From: Haliclystus octoradiatus | Taxonomy: Eukaryota; Cnidaria; Staurozoa; Stauromedusae; Haliclystidae | Reading direction: 5' to 3' | DNA length: 64,000 bases | Assembly: GCA_916610825.1 (NCBI GenBank) | Contig: OU744453.1 | Coordinates: forward strand, 14,759,807-14,823,806 | Shown here: positions 34,091 through 54,909 of the stretch, piece after piece | Position numbering within the stretch: position 1 is the first letter of the stretch | How the letters are laid out: every line of letters begins with the position of its first letter | Position numbers and translations under genes: made by a program | Notes under the pieces: generated by a model | What the model was told of the DNA's origin: nothing | Database searches by the model: none | What the model saw: only the letters and a program-made list of their open reading frames with translations

Positions 34091-35583
34091 TTACACCTCA
34101 TTCAAAATTATAAAAAATGTATTCTATAAAGCTGTTTGTTGTTTTTGTTTCCTCCAATGAACCATATAGAATTAGTATTCCGCTTCTTTCACATATTCCA
34201 CATACAACCAGACTCCATATCGGATAGTAGGTTATCTCAATCCGATTGTAGATTTTAGATTAATCAGATGAGCATGTTAATTTATTTAGACATTCGATGA
34301 TGTATGTTGTGGCTAGGAATCTTGAAACAAGAAGGTCGAATCAAAAGAAAACATTACCTGTAATTCATGTAATTTTGCACTAACTAACGTGTACTGTTTA
34401 GCCTAAGATTTCTTAAAGATTAATTTCAAATTTGTTGACCCCTATGGCTTAATGAGAAATACTAAGAAGAAAAACCCCAGATATAGTTTTTCAACTCTGA
34501 GTAACAAGTCAGTAGCCATTTCTCGTACTGTTTATTCAATTGAATGTTAACCCTATTCGTAAAGACCACCTGTCTACATCGGTCAACAATTTAGATCTTA
34601 CGTTCATTTTATTTGCGGTACTGATGATAACGATGTTCAGGTGGTAGCGTTTATTGAACCCTTTGTTTATCTGATGCCCCTTAATTAGTTCAGCTTAGTA
34701 TGGTAATAACTTATAAGCAGAAATACAATTTTCAACAGTCAATTCTTTCAAACCACAAACTATATCATCTGACATAATTTATTCTCATAATTTACAAATT
34801 TCCATAAAAACCATCATACATAATAATATTTAAAGAACAATAAACCGTATTTTCGACTTTTCCTTGAAATTTTGAAATTTCAAATAGTTTTTTTACAACA
34901 TACTAATAATTTTACAATTTTGACTTATACAAATACTAGACTATCATAATATATATAGCAATCAATATTTTACAACTTTTTTCATGAATTTATGAATAAT
35001 AATATAAGTAATGTTTTTGCCCTTTCTTGTTTTTATGATTAAAAGATAATAAATTCGTTAAACGCTTTTGTTTTGTACTTTCAGTAAAGTTTCCGTTTTT
35101 TTTTACAAGTTAATAATTCCTTGGCAATAATAATTATTCATAAATAATAATAATAACAAAAAATTTCCAACAAATTTTCTACGATGACGTTAAAAATTTT
35201 TTGAAAACATTCCTTTTTTAAAGGGTAATATATTTTTGATTCATAACATAATAATAATAATAGTTATGAATTTATAATACCATTTCATTAGAATATATAA
35301 TAATAGCATAGTAAGTGTGAAATACAAAATTAAAGAATGTTTCCATAGTGTTTTTAAAAGGATAAAAAGAAGTGAAGATGATAATTAAAACGTGGCAAAT
35401 TAATGCATAGAGTATACTTGTAATGAGAGTGTACAATGAATGTATTTATATGCTTAAAAATAGATATTGCGAGATAGTGAAATAGTGAATGGTATTAAGA
35501 GCATGAAGAGTTTTAAAAATTCAAATATTCTATTAAGATTAATCATTGATGTTTGAGACTCATTTAATGACGATATTTATCAC
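34091..35583. other. Intergenic region between convergent genes
   Basis: Separates the 3' ends of the LTA4H-like (+) and zinc-finger (-) genes. It contains one dispersed MITE-like copy (34434-34682) and then AT-rich sequence with no supported gene; it presumably includes both 3' UTRs. Confidence 0.6.
34434..34682. mobile_element. MITE-like repeat, copy in + orientation
   Basis: Matches the reverse complement of 40203-40460: GACCCCTATGGCTTAATGAG, then ACTCTGAGTAACAAGT, then TTCAATTGAATGTTAACCCT and the GTAAAGACCACCTGTCTACA block. The ends GTTGACCCCTAT and GATGCCCCTTAA look like imperfect terminal inverted repeats. Confidence 0.75.
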
Positions 35584-43039
<7,456 letters not shown>

Positions 43040-43558
43040 CTAAAGGAAATGAAAGTAGAAACATTTAGATATAATCTAGTAATGAAAGAACTTTATATAA
43101 GCACGAATGCAGTCGAGGCTTTACAGATTCCCATTTGAGCCCAAAACAGCTGAAAGTAGGTCACGTTCTTTTAGCTGCGGGGGTGAATTATCTACCTGTT
43201 ACCACACATTGAGTTTCCTTCTTTCTCAACTTGAAATAGAAGCATTATAAGCACGTAATGTGGCATCCTTATTAGTAATTCAGAATTCTACAGCCCAGAA
43301 TTATTTAGATTTTGAAACAAAAACAGTCATGACTAGAAACTTTGAGAAGCAAGAAAAAGATATCAAAATTTGACATCAAAAATAGGATATATGTGATCAG
43401 TGATTTGAGAATTCCCTTCACTGCTGCTGGGTATACCTTTCGTAAACAATGTATCCACTATTGTCTATTAATGTTTAAATCGATTTCGTCAAATCCTATC
43501 TTGGATAAAATACACTCCTGAGAAGTGAGAATTATCATCTAAGCAGAGGAAAAAATCC

Positions 43559-43824
<266 letters not shown>

Positions 43825-46800
43825 TGGAGCACATAACTCATTACTTATTATGCTGATACAAATCTGCGCAGGTCAGAGAGAAATAGTAAATATATTCTAC
43901 AACTTGCGTACTAAATAAAATTAAAATATTAAATTTGAGCCAGAATAAATTTCCAGAAAAACGTGATAAAGATCAAATGGCTTTTAAGCATAGCAATAAG
44001 ATTTTTGCAAAATCCAATCGAAACTTGATCTCAAATAGAATGTCTGGCATTAGCCGTAGTGAACGCTGTAACAGAGAAACTTCGTCCTGGAGTTCGGAGT
44101 ATATATATTCAAAATTTGAATGGATTCTCCCCCTGATTCTCGACGTTTCCGATGTTGGGGTGAGGTGAGCTATTGATTGCAATCAGTACATTTCTCGTGT
44201 AAAATGAGCTTATAAGTCTTGGTATAGGCTAAATAGGAGTATGCAATTCAAGTATTTAGAATTATATGTCTAAGAATATTCTGAAATTAGAAAATTAATG
44301 TTATAGATAACGCAATCAGTATTTTAATGTTAATTAACAAAAAAACATTTGCAAAATGAATTGTCAATTTGAAACCTGTAACGATGGGAAAATAACGATT
44401 CCCCATGGGGAGGGAGGAGACCTCGTAAATTACATCGACAGGATGACCAGAACAAAATCTGTCAACATTCTATATTTGATAGCGTGACAATATTTTTCTT
44501 ATCGTTAAAAACCTGGTTTCGGTAATCTCCTGAGTCGTGTTCGTTATTGATGAAATCTAATATGTAAACAGCATGTTTATCTTAAAACAATAAAAAGACC
44601 AATTTGACTTTTGTCCGCCGATCAGGCTACTGGCTACATAGTACAATGTATATTAAACACCTCTCAAAATTGACAAACTCAATTTCAAAGCATAGTAATA
44701 AAAATATAATATCTAACTACATTAAATATAATTACAACTAACAAATATCATATAGTCATTCCAATTCACAGGAATCGTTTAGATGCCTTCTAGAGACAGA
44801 CATTCCGTTAAAGTTAAAAACATTTATGCGTGATAAACATGTTTTCAATGATAGAAACAATTATCTTTATGTTGGAAATTGAAACATGGATTGTAAATAT
44901 CAGAAACAAATATAATGACATGAAAAATTTGAATTTTCTATTACACATTTTAAAGGCCTATTCGTGAAATTGAATCAAACGTGAAAATGGAATTGTGGGC
45001 TTTTAAAATTATCAAACTAAGAAATAAGAATCAGTATAGTGTAATGAGATAGGATGTATAGTTCTATACAAGCAAACAGCTTGAATAATTACATGTCGTG
45101 ACTATCGTGACAAAAATAAAATAAACCAATGATCAGACTAAGCCTTTTACTGTTCATTATTGACGGTCAGTGGTCGATGAAACTGGATTTTCACAGGATT
45201 TACATAGATAATAACAGACAGGTAAATGAAGAATGGAATCAATGAAATACTGTGACAAATTCAGCAGGAGGGAGTTTAACTAGTCACGAATCATAAAAAT
45301 GTAGACAAGGGAGAATACATGTCAAGGGGAAAACAAAATCTACTAATAGAATTCAACTACATAGTTTTAAAAATAACTAGATTCATTTAATTTGGTTAAT
45401 TAGTTTTGAGCTGGAATAGATGCATTGTTTACAGCAAAACCTAGTTGACCAGCAGACCATATTCTAAAAGCATTATATCGGCCTATATCAGACTGTTCTT
45501 AATTTTGTTGAATGTATAGCCAGAGTGCCAACTGAATGTACCAAGGCTTTGTAAGTTACTGCCATTCGGATCGGTAAAAAGAAATTTAAAAATGCTTAAC
45601 TCGATAGGCTTGATATTCTAGGACAACCATTCAAAACCGCAAATTGAATAAATAATTGCCCACAGTGACGGATCTTGGTTTGGGCTTCAATCGAGGGAGA
45701 TTCCTTGCAATTTAATTTGGATTTTATTATTCGGAATTCTTACATAATTCTTGAAATATAATAATTTCTATTTTTTTTTAGAAAATAGCGTCGCTATCAT
45801 CAGCAGATCGGCTATAGATGCATGATTAACTATTTAACATATCTGTCTTGCGTGTTACAGGCTATGGGGACCAGTAGACCGCCAGACGAGCTCTAACAAA
45901 GGAATTGCAAGGTCGGATTATCCCGACTCAATCGGTAAACGCTATCAGCTAGGTGTCTCTGCTGTTTCATGGGTAAAATGGCATGGAAAAGTAAAGAATA
46001 GGTACACAATAAAATTGAAATTGTTCTCAAGGAAATGTTTTTGTAAAAAATTTTCATGCTACACTGCTTAGAAAAAGCTTAGAACCATGACTTTAGGTTG
46101 TAGAAGAAAAAAAAAAAGAAAATTTTAAGTTAAAAAAAACATTTTACATGATCCTTCTATTCTTTATATCGAAAGTTATCACTAATAAAGGTCATAAAAT
46201 TTGAAAGACTGACACGAGTAAATGATTTCTAAGTATAGGACAATTTATAGCACGGATTTGGAAATCAAATTTAACCAAATAATTTTTAATTTAAATAACA
46301 TAATTTGAATATCTATCAAAGAAACGTGAAATGTTTAATTTGCATATTAACAAAAAAAATGGTCAAAACTACTAAGTTGAAAATGCTAACATTATTTGGC
46401 CCACAAATTAGAGGAAACATTATTATTATAGGCCAGCAAGATTTTATCACGATATTTTGAAACCGTCCCTTTTGATTAAAATCTCGTTCATCAAACAGGT
46501 TTTTGGAATCTAGTTAGATTTTCTTTCGAGAACAAAAATTGAACAATTATTATATACATTCCAGTACATTTTAATGTACACTTACAATAATTTATTTGGT
46601 TTATAAAAGTATAGTATAATTTTACTCTAATGGATATGAAAGTTGAAAATATTTCGATAATATCTACAAATTTTGTAACTATGTAAATTGTTATTGTCAC
46701 GGGTAATTTTCGTAGTTCTAAAAAACCAGTTTATAGAAACGAATGATCGCTTAAGTTTTACGTCAATTGGCTTTCGTTTCAAAATGAAACTTAAATTTAT

Positions 46801-47165
46801 GATGAAATCAGTTTCACCGGTCAATATATGGTTTAACCAGTATATAAAGGTCAACCATTCGGTTCTAAGATAACTCAGTTGACCAAAAAAAAACGAACTT
46901 AAAATCTCCCAAAAATTATTGGATTAACGCTTGCTCGACGAAGCAACGAGCTATGTGCCGGTTGATTTACAGTAACTTTGAATGTTAAAATTTATTAATT
47001 TAAATAAGAAAACACTTATAAATATACGATAATATGTTTCAATACATTGCAATACACTTATAAATCATCTTTGGACAATGTTTTATTGTAGTGTAGGGCA
47101 AAATTAAGCGTTCGTGACACCTCGAAATTTATCTGAATCAGCCTGATAAAAAACTTAAAACTTAC
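43825..47165. other. Probable 5' intron of zinc-finger gene, no gene recognised
   Basis: AT-rich sequence. ORFs overlap on opposite strands around 43935-44182 near a GTGAGGTGAGC sequence, but no exon could be joined in phase. No repeat family was recognised beyond short A/T runs. Confidence 0.4.
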
Positions 47166-47238
47166 CAGTAATATTCTATTTCTCTTGCGAAATGTTCGTT
47201 CTTTCGACAGCTTGGCGATAATATGATCAAGACTTCGC
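47166..47238 (-). CDS. Candidate upstream exon of the zinc-finger gene
   Basis: A 73-bp open segment on the - strand lies between a good acceptor (TATTTCAAG) and donor (CTG then GTAAGT). Read to end in phase 0 it encodes RSLDHIIAKLSKERTFRKRN then RILL, a basic helical stretch, and joins in phase with the exon at 43039. It needs one further upstream exon supplying two bases; an ATG-containing exon could not be joined in phase. It could belong to a different transcript. Confidence 0.4.
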
Positions 47239-48659
47239 CTTGAAATATAAATAAACAAATAAATAAGTAGTTTCGCTTTGCAGATCAGCAATTCGATGTT
47301 ACATAATTTCAGAATGGTACTAGCTACAATGTTATTAAACACCACAATCGTTTACCATGCTTTTGGAAGGCCGGTTCATTGTCGAGCGGCAGAAGAAAAA
47401 AGCTATTAAAAGACAGTCCAATACTAACTTGCAGGACCGTTTAATATTCTTACCCTTTCTTGTTATCAAAATTCGATGCCATAATAACTGGCACGGGGAG
47501 TCGCCGGTCAAAAACGCCGGTATAATAAACTTGATTCACTAGTTGTGCTTTCGCACGCCGGCGAACCGATAACCAAACTTTTGGTTTTCAGCTATGTTTA
47601 CAGCAACATACTACACTAGACGTGGTCAAAGCTGGATCAACTTTGACCGATAGCTAGTCACGCAGATACACTGTACTAACCAATCTGAAGCAAACAAAGA
47701 GCCTGCAAGCATTATCAATAGGATCTATAAACCAATCACAGGGGTTTTGGCAAACATCAACCAATCATGTCGCTTTTCAACCATGTACTTACAAGATATT
47801 TGTGACCTGGGATCAAATGCGAACTAGATATGCGTGGGTTCATGCGGGATATTTCTAACCGTTTGGTATCCCTTTGTGAGACATCTTCGCTTTTCTTTGG
47901 TTTATGTAGTAACCTGGGTTAACCAAATCATTGTTGCTAGGTCACAAGCCGTATGTAATAGCTCAACGGACGTATTCGATTATTATTAGTACAAGAAGAT
48001 ATGGTGATTTAAATATTCGTAAATCAAGAAGTTGTAACTACCGAAGGAAGTCGAAGACTAGCTAATTTTTTTTTATTAAAATTAATGGCCTAATTGTCGG
48101 TTTGAAAATCTCTTCCGATGATCTTACGATAAAAATATTCTAGCAATAACTGGGAACTAATTTTTTTAGCACGACCAAAGCAGTGATACCATTAATTGTT
48201 TGAAAACATAAGGACTTATTACAGCAATAAAATTGATGACGTATTCATTTAAGCAGTGTTAATTCAACTTAAAGTTTTAAAAGATATGTTTTCTTGCGTC
48301 ATGTTGAATTCAGTTTTACGAATAAACAGGTACCCGGCAATAAACAAAGAGTTTCTTATAATCATTTTTAACGAGAAACAGCTATAGTTGGCCTTGAATT
48401 ATGAATTTACTGTATCGCGGGATGCTATTAAAAACTTTGAAATTTGATTTTCAAATTTGATGTAAAGTTTTTAATACAACTTATTGTAGTTTTAATCCAT
48501 TTTGTAAGAATTATATTGAATAATTTGAGTTACGTTACATAACAATCAGATATTTGCCGGTATAGCATAATTATTATTGGAAGGCTTAGAACATCTATTT
48601 TCCCAATATCAAACCATCTTTCAAGATAATTCCAGCGATTATAATGCACAATTTTCCAG
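47239..48659. promoter_or_regulatory. Possible shared upstream region of divergent genes
   Basis: Lies between the most upstream candidate exon of the zinc-finger gene (-) and the first recognised exon of the membrane-protein gene (+). Around 47490-47580 it is locally richer in CG-containing words (GTCGCCGGTC, CACGCCGGCG) than the rest of the window. No TATA box or first exon could be fixed. A promoter role is inferred from position only. Confidence 0.25.
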
Positions 48660-49948
48660 TATTTATTGGTATGAATTATAATTATAAAGCTGGATTTGTT
48701 GTTTTGGATGTTTTATTCCGTAGAATATGTAGGATAATCCACTCTCCAATCAAATTCAAAAACGCACAAAAAGCGGCGTTAATGCCCCTGCAAATACATT
48801 GGTTATTCCTATTTTTGGTATGTTAAAAGTTGATTTTTATTTTTATTAATTAATTTATTTATTTATTCATTAGCAAACTATAAATATTTGCAGGCATACA
48901 AAGGTATTTACCAATCAAATAATAAATACACTGACATTGCCTATATTTTCTAGCTGAATATTGGTAAAAATCCCGGGTAAAAATCTTTACAGAAATCTGA
49001 AAATGGAGCAAGAAATTAATTATTTTTTGGATTTTTGTACACATGAAGCCTTCTGCAGGTATTAAATCTGTTAGGATGTTAATGCAAGGGCGCATTTGAA
49101 AATAGTTTTTTTTGCACAAAACACCCTCTTTATAAGGCAGCCTTATTTTTATAAAACACATAAGATTGAGTCAAGCCTCAGTGTTTTTAGATTTATAAAT
49201 GTCAGCTCGAATTGTTCTAGAAATGTTCTTAAAATGTTTTTAGTTTTGTGTTCGTATTTTGTATCTATTATTATTATTATTATTAATACATATTATCCAA
49301 TAGCAGTAAAACAGTGCTCAATGTCTGTCAACAGAGCTGTAAATATAAATAGAGGAGTCAAAAACTACACATTTTGTTAGAATAGGTAGAACATGTCAAA
49401 CTGTTCAACGATCTCTTTCTCAATTGCTTGAAAATGATATAAGATTATATCGAAACTGTCGCAAATACATGTGTTTTTGATTTATCGTTGATATACATGA
49501 TGAAATAACTCAAAGTTCCACGCTTTATTGCGATCAAATATGAAGAATAAAGTGATAATTATCAGAGGTACACAGAAGCAGTAATCAAACTCCGACTCAA
49601 GGAGGAGGATCCATATTTCAACAGGAACCGGACTGGAGTGAGTATCTTCTTGCCGGGTAGGAGCAGGAGTCAGAGCCGGAGTCTAAAATACAATCCTTGT
49701 AATTTCATAATAAGCTGTTTTCCAGATTGAGCTAGTCATTCATAATTATTTCACCAATTAATTGTATTCCAATTTTGTACGTTTTCGGAACTTTTCAGGA
49801 GTTTGTTTTAAATATTTTGGAACCGGCGCCGGAGTTTATTCATTACATAACACTGGTTAGTCAAGTCCTGCTTTCTACTTGCTGCCTCATTTTGATGATT
49901 GAAGAGATCCACTTTCCAATCCATGATCAAGACCGGCGTAACACGAAA
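48660..49948 (+). CDS. Two exons of an unrecognised multi-pass membrane protein
   Basis: Exon 48660-48817 has acceptor TTTTCCAG and donor GTATGT; exon 49799-49948 has acceptor CTTTTCAG and donor GTAAGA. Both stay open and join in phase 0. The first encodes FIGMNYNYKAGFVVLDVLF and, after a basic RRICRIIHSPIKFKNAQK segment, ends IHWLFLFL. The second continues EFVLNILEP and then a clear membrane span, FIHYITLVSQVLLSTCCLIL, followed by a charged DQDRRNTK. The alternation of hydrophobic spans and basic loops suggests an integral membrane protein. I do not recognise the family. Upstream exons and the next downstream exon were not fixed. A repeat-like GGAACCGG/GGAGCC sequence occurs nearby (49620-49690), so part of exon two could be repeat-derived. 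Confidence 0.4.
48837..48947 (-). mobile_element. Short LINE 3' end, severely 5'-truncated
   Basis: Matches the left part of the element at 52207: GCATACAAAGGTATTTA, CAATCAAATAATAAATACAC and an ATTTATTTATTTATT tail. Tail on the left and a truncated body are typical of 5'-truncated LINE insertions on the - strand. It lies between the two membrane-protein exons. Confidence 0.75.
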
Positions 49949-52206
49949 GTAAGACTAGAGCAAGTCAAATCTTAAAAGGTCGTTTCTATTGCAATATTAC
50001 TCTTGATTGTATTTCCAGTGCAGTAATTTCAATGGAATAATGCTTTTCGTATGCTACTACCGAAGTGGCATCTAAAAACAGGTGACCATTAACTAGAGGT
50101 TGCCGTTGACCTAATATTATATTCACGGACATTCACGGTCTCTCATTAATCTGAAACGTTTCAAAAAGAAGCTAGCTATTAATCAACAGAAATTTAATAT
50201 AGAATATCCAAAGTTATAATTAGTATGTATCATTGTACCACCCAAGTAGTTGGAGTTAAAATAAGCTAACTTTTTTTTTTATTGAATTTAAGATTGGAGC
50301 CCATCAAAATAATTGCAAAATATATTAGACATTAGCGTAATATTGCTATTTGCAACAAATCCTGTCTCTTCCCCTTAGTAACACATTTTAAAATGCAATA
50401 TACAATACTATCCAATAAATTATAGTCTCAAATCTTATTGGTTGTAGGGCTGGATTTTTGTGTTATTAATCTCGATACGACAGTCTGAAGTATATAAGCC
50501 TGTTCAGAGTTGGAAGCTTCATTGTTCTAATACGGGACATGGGATAATGGGACATTCAATATAATCATCCCTATAATTTTTTCTTTTGGGAGAAGCAAAA
50601 GAAACTGACAAAAACTGCAAACATGCTTATTAACTGAACTCAATACCCCCTGGCATAGTTCGGAATTGATGTGTGGTTTTTTTTTTTTGGAAAATTTCAA
50701 AAGAGAATGGAAAATCTGGATGAAATCCAAAATGGCGGCTATGATGATAAGATGATGAATAATATTTTGTCTTAGATACAATATGTTAACCTGTTTATTA
50801 TCTTCTATAATTTCCGGATCAAAAGAAATCAACGCCCGGTAAGTGATTGTTGATTGAATGTATTATTGTTGGATTGAAGCATGGTTTTTTACAATACAAA
50901 CAATATTAGACCAACCACTGATAACCACTACACGTGCTCAACTAATGATCCCGCAGAGATGCACGCGCGACATTCAAGTTTGGGACCTTGGTCATTAGAA
51001 ATACCAAATAATTGTTGATAACTCATTAATATCAATTTTATCATAATGTTAAAGGATAGATCATATATATCTAATAAATTTCATCTTTAATGTTATGTAT
51101 AGATGGCAAGGAAATAACGTCGCTTAATGGAAAATTTCTTATCTGGTTTACTGCTTATTATATTGTATTATTATAATTCAAAGGTTTTCAGGCTATTTTA
51201 ACGGTATAATTGGCATGTTAGCAATATCTATGCTTAGTCATAACACATTATATTGGTAAAGAGAGACGAAAAAGCGGCAATTTTAGCATTTTACTAATAC
51301 TTCGTTTTGAATCAGGTGTGAAGTTATAACAATGATGTCTACAAATTTAAACAATCAATAATTTGTATTAGTCGAGGTACAATACAACCTACTGTCTATT
51401 ACTGACAATCAATCGGATGGAGCTTTGTTATAGTGCCAAATAGCGCATTCTTTGAAATATTTAATGACTGATATTGTACACAGTAATGTAAACAGTATTA
51501 TGAAAGCATGTTACGGGGGCATTATTTTTTGTCTTATTAAATTCAATTGAATTACCTAGTCTGAATTAGGGTTAGACATACACGAATACATATACAATTA
51601 ATATAGTACAAACGAACTGGCATTTCTCAATACTGTATAGAGTAGCCTTACTCATACTCCTTAATTTGAATATTTTGGATTTTTAAATGAAATCGTAGAG
51701 AGATGTCCAAATTAATGATTCATTGTAATATGTATTTCACTTCAGACAGACTTTCCTTCGTATAGAGTCTATAGCTGGATTGATTCAACAATCAAATGTT
51801 CTAAAGTGACGTGTATTTTGGCGCAACTCACAATTAATTGAATTCATGTTGGCAAACACGTCATCAATTAGCAATATAAGTTTTATTCAAAAATACCTGG
51901 CAAGCTAAACTCGTTTTAATGATATAAGAACATGAGAAATTGGGTTTGTGCCAAAATGTTTTCAACTTTCTAGAAATGTCAACCTGAAATGCTCTTAAAA
52001 TCAATAAGTTGCAATAATGTTGATTCAATATTAATATAACAATGAATTTACTGTGGTGCTTTAGTACAATTCATTGTACCAAGATATGGACACAAACAAA
52101 TTCCAGACTCTATCATTTGCAACCATGACTTTAATAAAAAGAGCTTGGAACTCGGATTCTAAATATATTTGGACCAGTTCAAATAATACGAGGATGAACT
52201 AATTCT
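49949..52206. other. No gene recognised
   Basis: AT-rich sequence. The 101-codon - strand frame at 50527-50832 shows no motif, and no exon with good splice sites and a recognisable product was found. Confidence 0.45.
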
Positions 52207-52620
52207 ACATTATTTATTTATTTATTCATTTGCAAAATATAAATATTTGCAGGCATACAAAGGTATTTATCAATCAAATAATAAATACACTAACATTTAG
52301 CCTATTTACAATTTACAAAATCGCTATAAAGCTACAGCGTCTAGACGCTGTTTAAAGCATGATGGTGATAGAACAACACTTTCATCAAGCGAATTCCACC
52401 AAGTAATTACTTTACTGCAAAAGAAATTAAGTGTTTGATTATTTCTATTGATATGTTGTTGTTTGATTCTTAGTGAATGTCCTCTTGTTGTGTAATTTGC
52501 GGGGTAATTTGAGAGTAAAAATGAAAAAAGAGAGTCCATAGGAAGATCCAATAAATTATTTATGATGTTAAAATCATGAATGTTAAAATCATGTATAAGT
52601 TGAACTTGACTCTACGAATT
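52207..52620 (-). mobile_element. LINE 3' fragment with RT C-terminus
   Basis: The - strand frame 52551-52324 ends with TLNFFCSKVITWWNSLDESV and a FKQRLD-like stretch before its stop. This matches the usual C-terminus of LINE polyproteins (a W-N-SLP/D...-V-F-x-x-RLD pattern). The 3' UTR and an ATTTATTTATTTATT tail follow to the left. The right boundary is approximate. It shares its 3' end with the fragment at 48837-48947 and so belongs to a different family from the LINE at 15538-17318, whose tail is ATC repeats. Confidence 0.75.
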
Positions 52621-53990
52621 TCTAAAGATTCTAATGATAGCTTTAAAATTCTGTCATTGTAATTTTCATAACTAATGTCGCATTGTCATAACTAATTTAA
52701 AGCAACCATTCATTGGTCAGATATGATGTGATTGGCTTTTTTTCGATGGGTTATATCATGCTACTACGAAGATTATAGATTTGCAGGAAAGCACGGAGGC
52801 CCAGAGTAGAGCGGAGGCCCACATGATAAAATATTCAAAATCAATAATTAATAAACATTTTTCCAGATTATGAATTGACGTCATCGGCGATATACAGAAA
52901 CCATGAATACAAAATCAAATTAAGATGCGGTTTCAATTTGCAAAAATAAATGTTTCTTTCGTCATCCAAAGTAACTTTATGCAATATGATCTACTGATAA
53001 TAATAATAATACTATGATCTACTGATACAGTAAATTATTGATAACATAGCTTAAAGTATTTAAATAAGGAATATTTGTTATAATTCAAATTCCAATTAAT
53101 ATTGACATGATTATCAAATTAAATTTTTCCTCAAAGACTTTTGTGTTGAACTCATTTAAATTTTCTTATCAATTTACCGCAAATTATTTTTTTATCATCT
53201 ATATTTTTATTTTGCATGCCCCATAACAACCACATACATATTTATTCAAGTATTTAGGTTACATCATATTACAAAGAAAAATCGAATTAGTTATCTCTTC
53301 AACCAAAAACAGCTGAATTTAGAACTGATTAATAATGATCAGAAAAAATCGCTCCGCTATGCTTGGACTCATGGTTGAATGATAGAAAAGAAAACACTAC
53401 AGTAAAACCTGACAGCCAGCTATAAAAAGCAGGGTTGATTCAGGGTCTAAGCATTATATACAGTATTGATTTAATATAAACTATTATTTCAGTGATACCC
53501 AAGTGACCGCTATAGACAGGTGGCCTTTATATACAGGGTTGATTCAATAGAAAATACTATATCAGGCATTTCAATAGTGACCATTATAGATAGGTGGCCG
53601 CTGTAATGTTGAGTTTCAAATCACTAATTTCTCGCTCATTAACCATCACTTTCCAGGCTTTCCGTATTTCGCGTTCCCGATTGAATATGAATCGAAATGG
53701 TAAGTTTATATTATCATTAATTGTCGGAAGTGCATATCTCAATTTGTCGTTGCCTTACTTGAATATTAATCCCGATTTTTATACTATGTCTATTGCATGT
53801 TTTATTTTCAGTAACCTAATTGGCTAATTGCTACTTCTGCTAAACATTTATTCGAAGAAAACGCTTGTCAAATTCTGACGTATGCGAGCGTAAAATTTGC
53901 GCCAAGAGGTGAGAAATAATGCATCGAAATCATATTCAATTTAACCGAAAATTCCAATTTCACCAGTTTATGATTATTTCATTATATTAG
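52621..53990. other. Mostly non-coding; one possible small exon and a degenerate repeat
   Basis: A motif like GACAGGTGGCC(T/G)xTATA...GGGTTGATTCAA repeats near 53430-53600 and resembles fragments near 31480 and 40310. A 43-bp open segment at 53657-53699 (acceptor CTTTCCAG, donor GTAAGT) looks like an exon on the + strand, but its phase does not join the exon at 53991 directly. Confidence 0.4.
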
Positions 53991-54909
53991 AGAGATTACC
54001 CAAGACAATATAACGAACAAAATAAAACCAGCAATGTTGAAATTTCCGAATATAATTTGCCGGTGTTGACAGGCACGTAAGTAGACTTCTACTATAAGTA
54101 AAAATTGATTTGTACTTCCATTGAATTAAAATCTTTCCTTCCTTAGATTTGAAAAAACTGCACTAGGATTCTGATGTGTTGAATATATGCTGGTGAGCAC
54201 GATGGGAAAACAATTTTCTCATTTAAATTTAAAAATTAAGGTAAAACTGAAACTTCGTGAAACTTCTCTGATTAATCATTAATTCTGCGATTTCATATTG
54301 TATATTAATTATTTGGATTTTTTGGCTATATTCTTTAATATTACTGTAGAATGTAATTCTTTCTTCTTTCGGCAGAATCTCTGATGATTTTTCGCATGAT
54401 TCAGTCACAGTCAACTTGTGGATAAATAAGTCTTGCAATGTTACAAACATTTTGTGATCCAAGTGTACATTTGTAAACTGTACTCCGATTATATAAAAAT
54501 CGCATCTCACGCTCGACAGTGAGGAAAAACCATCGCACACGGCTTCTGAATTTTATGAAAGATATTTTTACAAGTGAACATATGCAGTATGTGATGCGTA
54601 TAGCTTTTCCGAATATTATATATCTTCTTTTCAGGTCTATATATCGCTTGAAATATCCGATTACTACAATGTAAATAGGTAGTCTGTTATTTATGTCTTC
54701 TATCTTTTTTTGCTTTTTTCAGGGATCTGAACAAACAACCTCAACCAAACTCGCCTCAAACTCAAAATAATGCGAACGAGCTGATGACTGAGACAGACGT
54801 CCATCAACCCACACAGGATGATGCAGCAATAGTTATATTGTTATTAAAGAACACATGTCCAAGCGTTACAATGAAGTGTAGTAGTCATGTCTTACAGATA
54901 CAATACTAG
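53991..54909 (+). CDS. Two 3' exons of an unrecognised gene
   Basis: Exon 53991-54076 (acceptor TTATATTAG, donor GTAAGT) joins in phase 2 to exon 54723-54909 (acceptor TTTTTTCAG, ending TAG). Together they encode about 90 residues: a polar region (RDYPRQYNEQNKTSNVEISE), a Q/N/P-rich low-complexity stretch, then a short hydrophobic AAIVILLLKN segment and a Cys-containing end. The tail looks disordered and matches no domain I know. It could be the C-terminus of the membrane-protein gene whose exons begin at 48660, since strand and order agree, but no continuous phase was found. Confidence 0.4.

Noticed and set aside
47345..47400. First coding exon of the zinc-finger gene (ATG AAC CGG CCT on the minus strand before GTAAAC)
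   Set aside because: It ends in phase 0, which gives an immediate stop when joined to 47238-47166, so it was not included.
54229..54540. 103-codon minus-strand ORF
   Set aside because: It lies in the intron between two + strand exons, with no recognisable motif. It cannot be excluded but is not supported.
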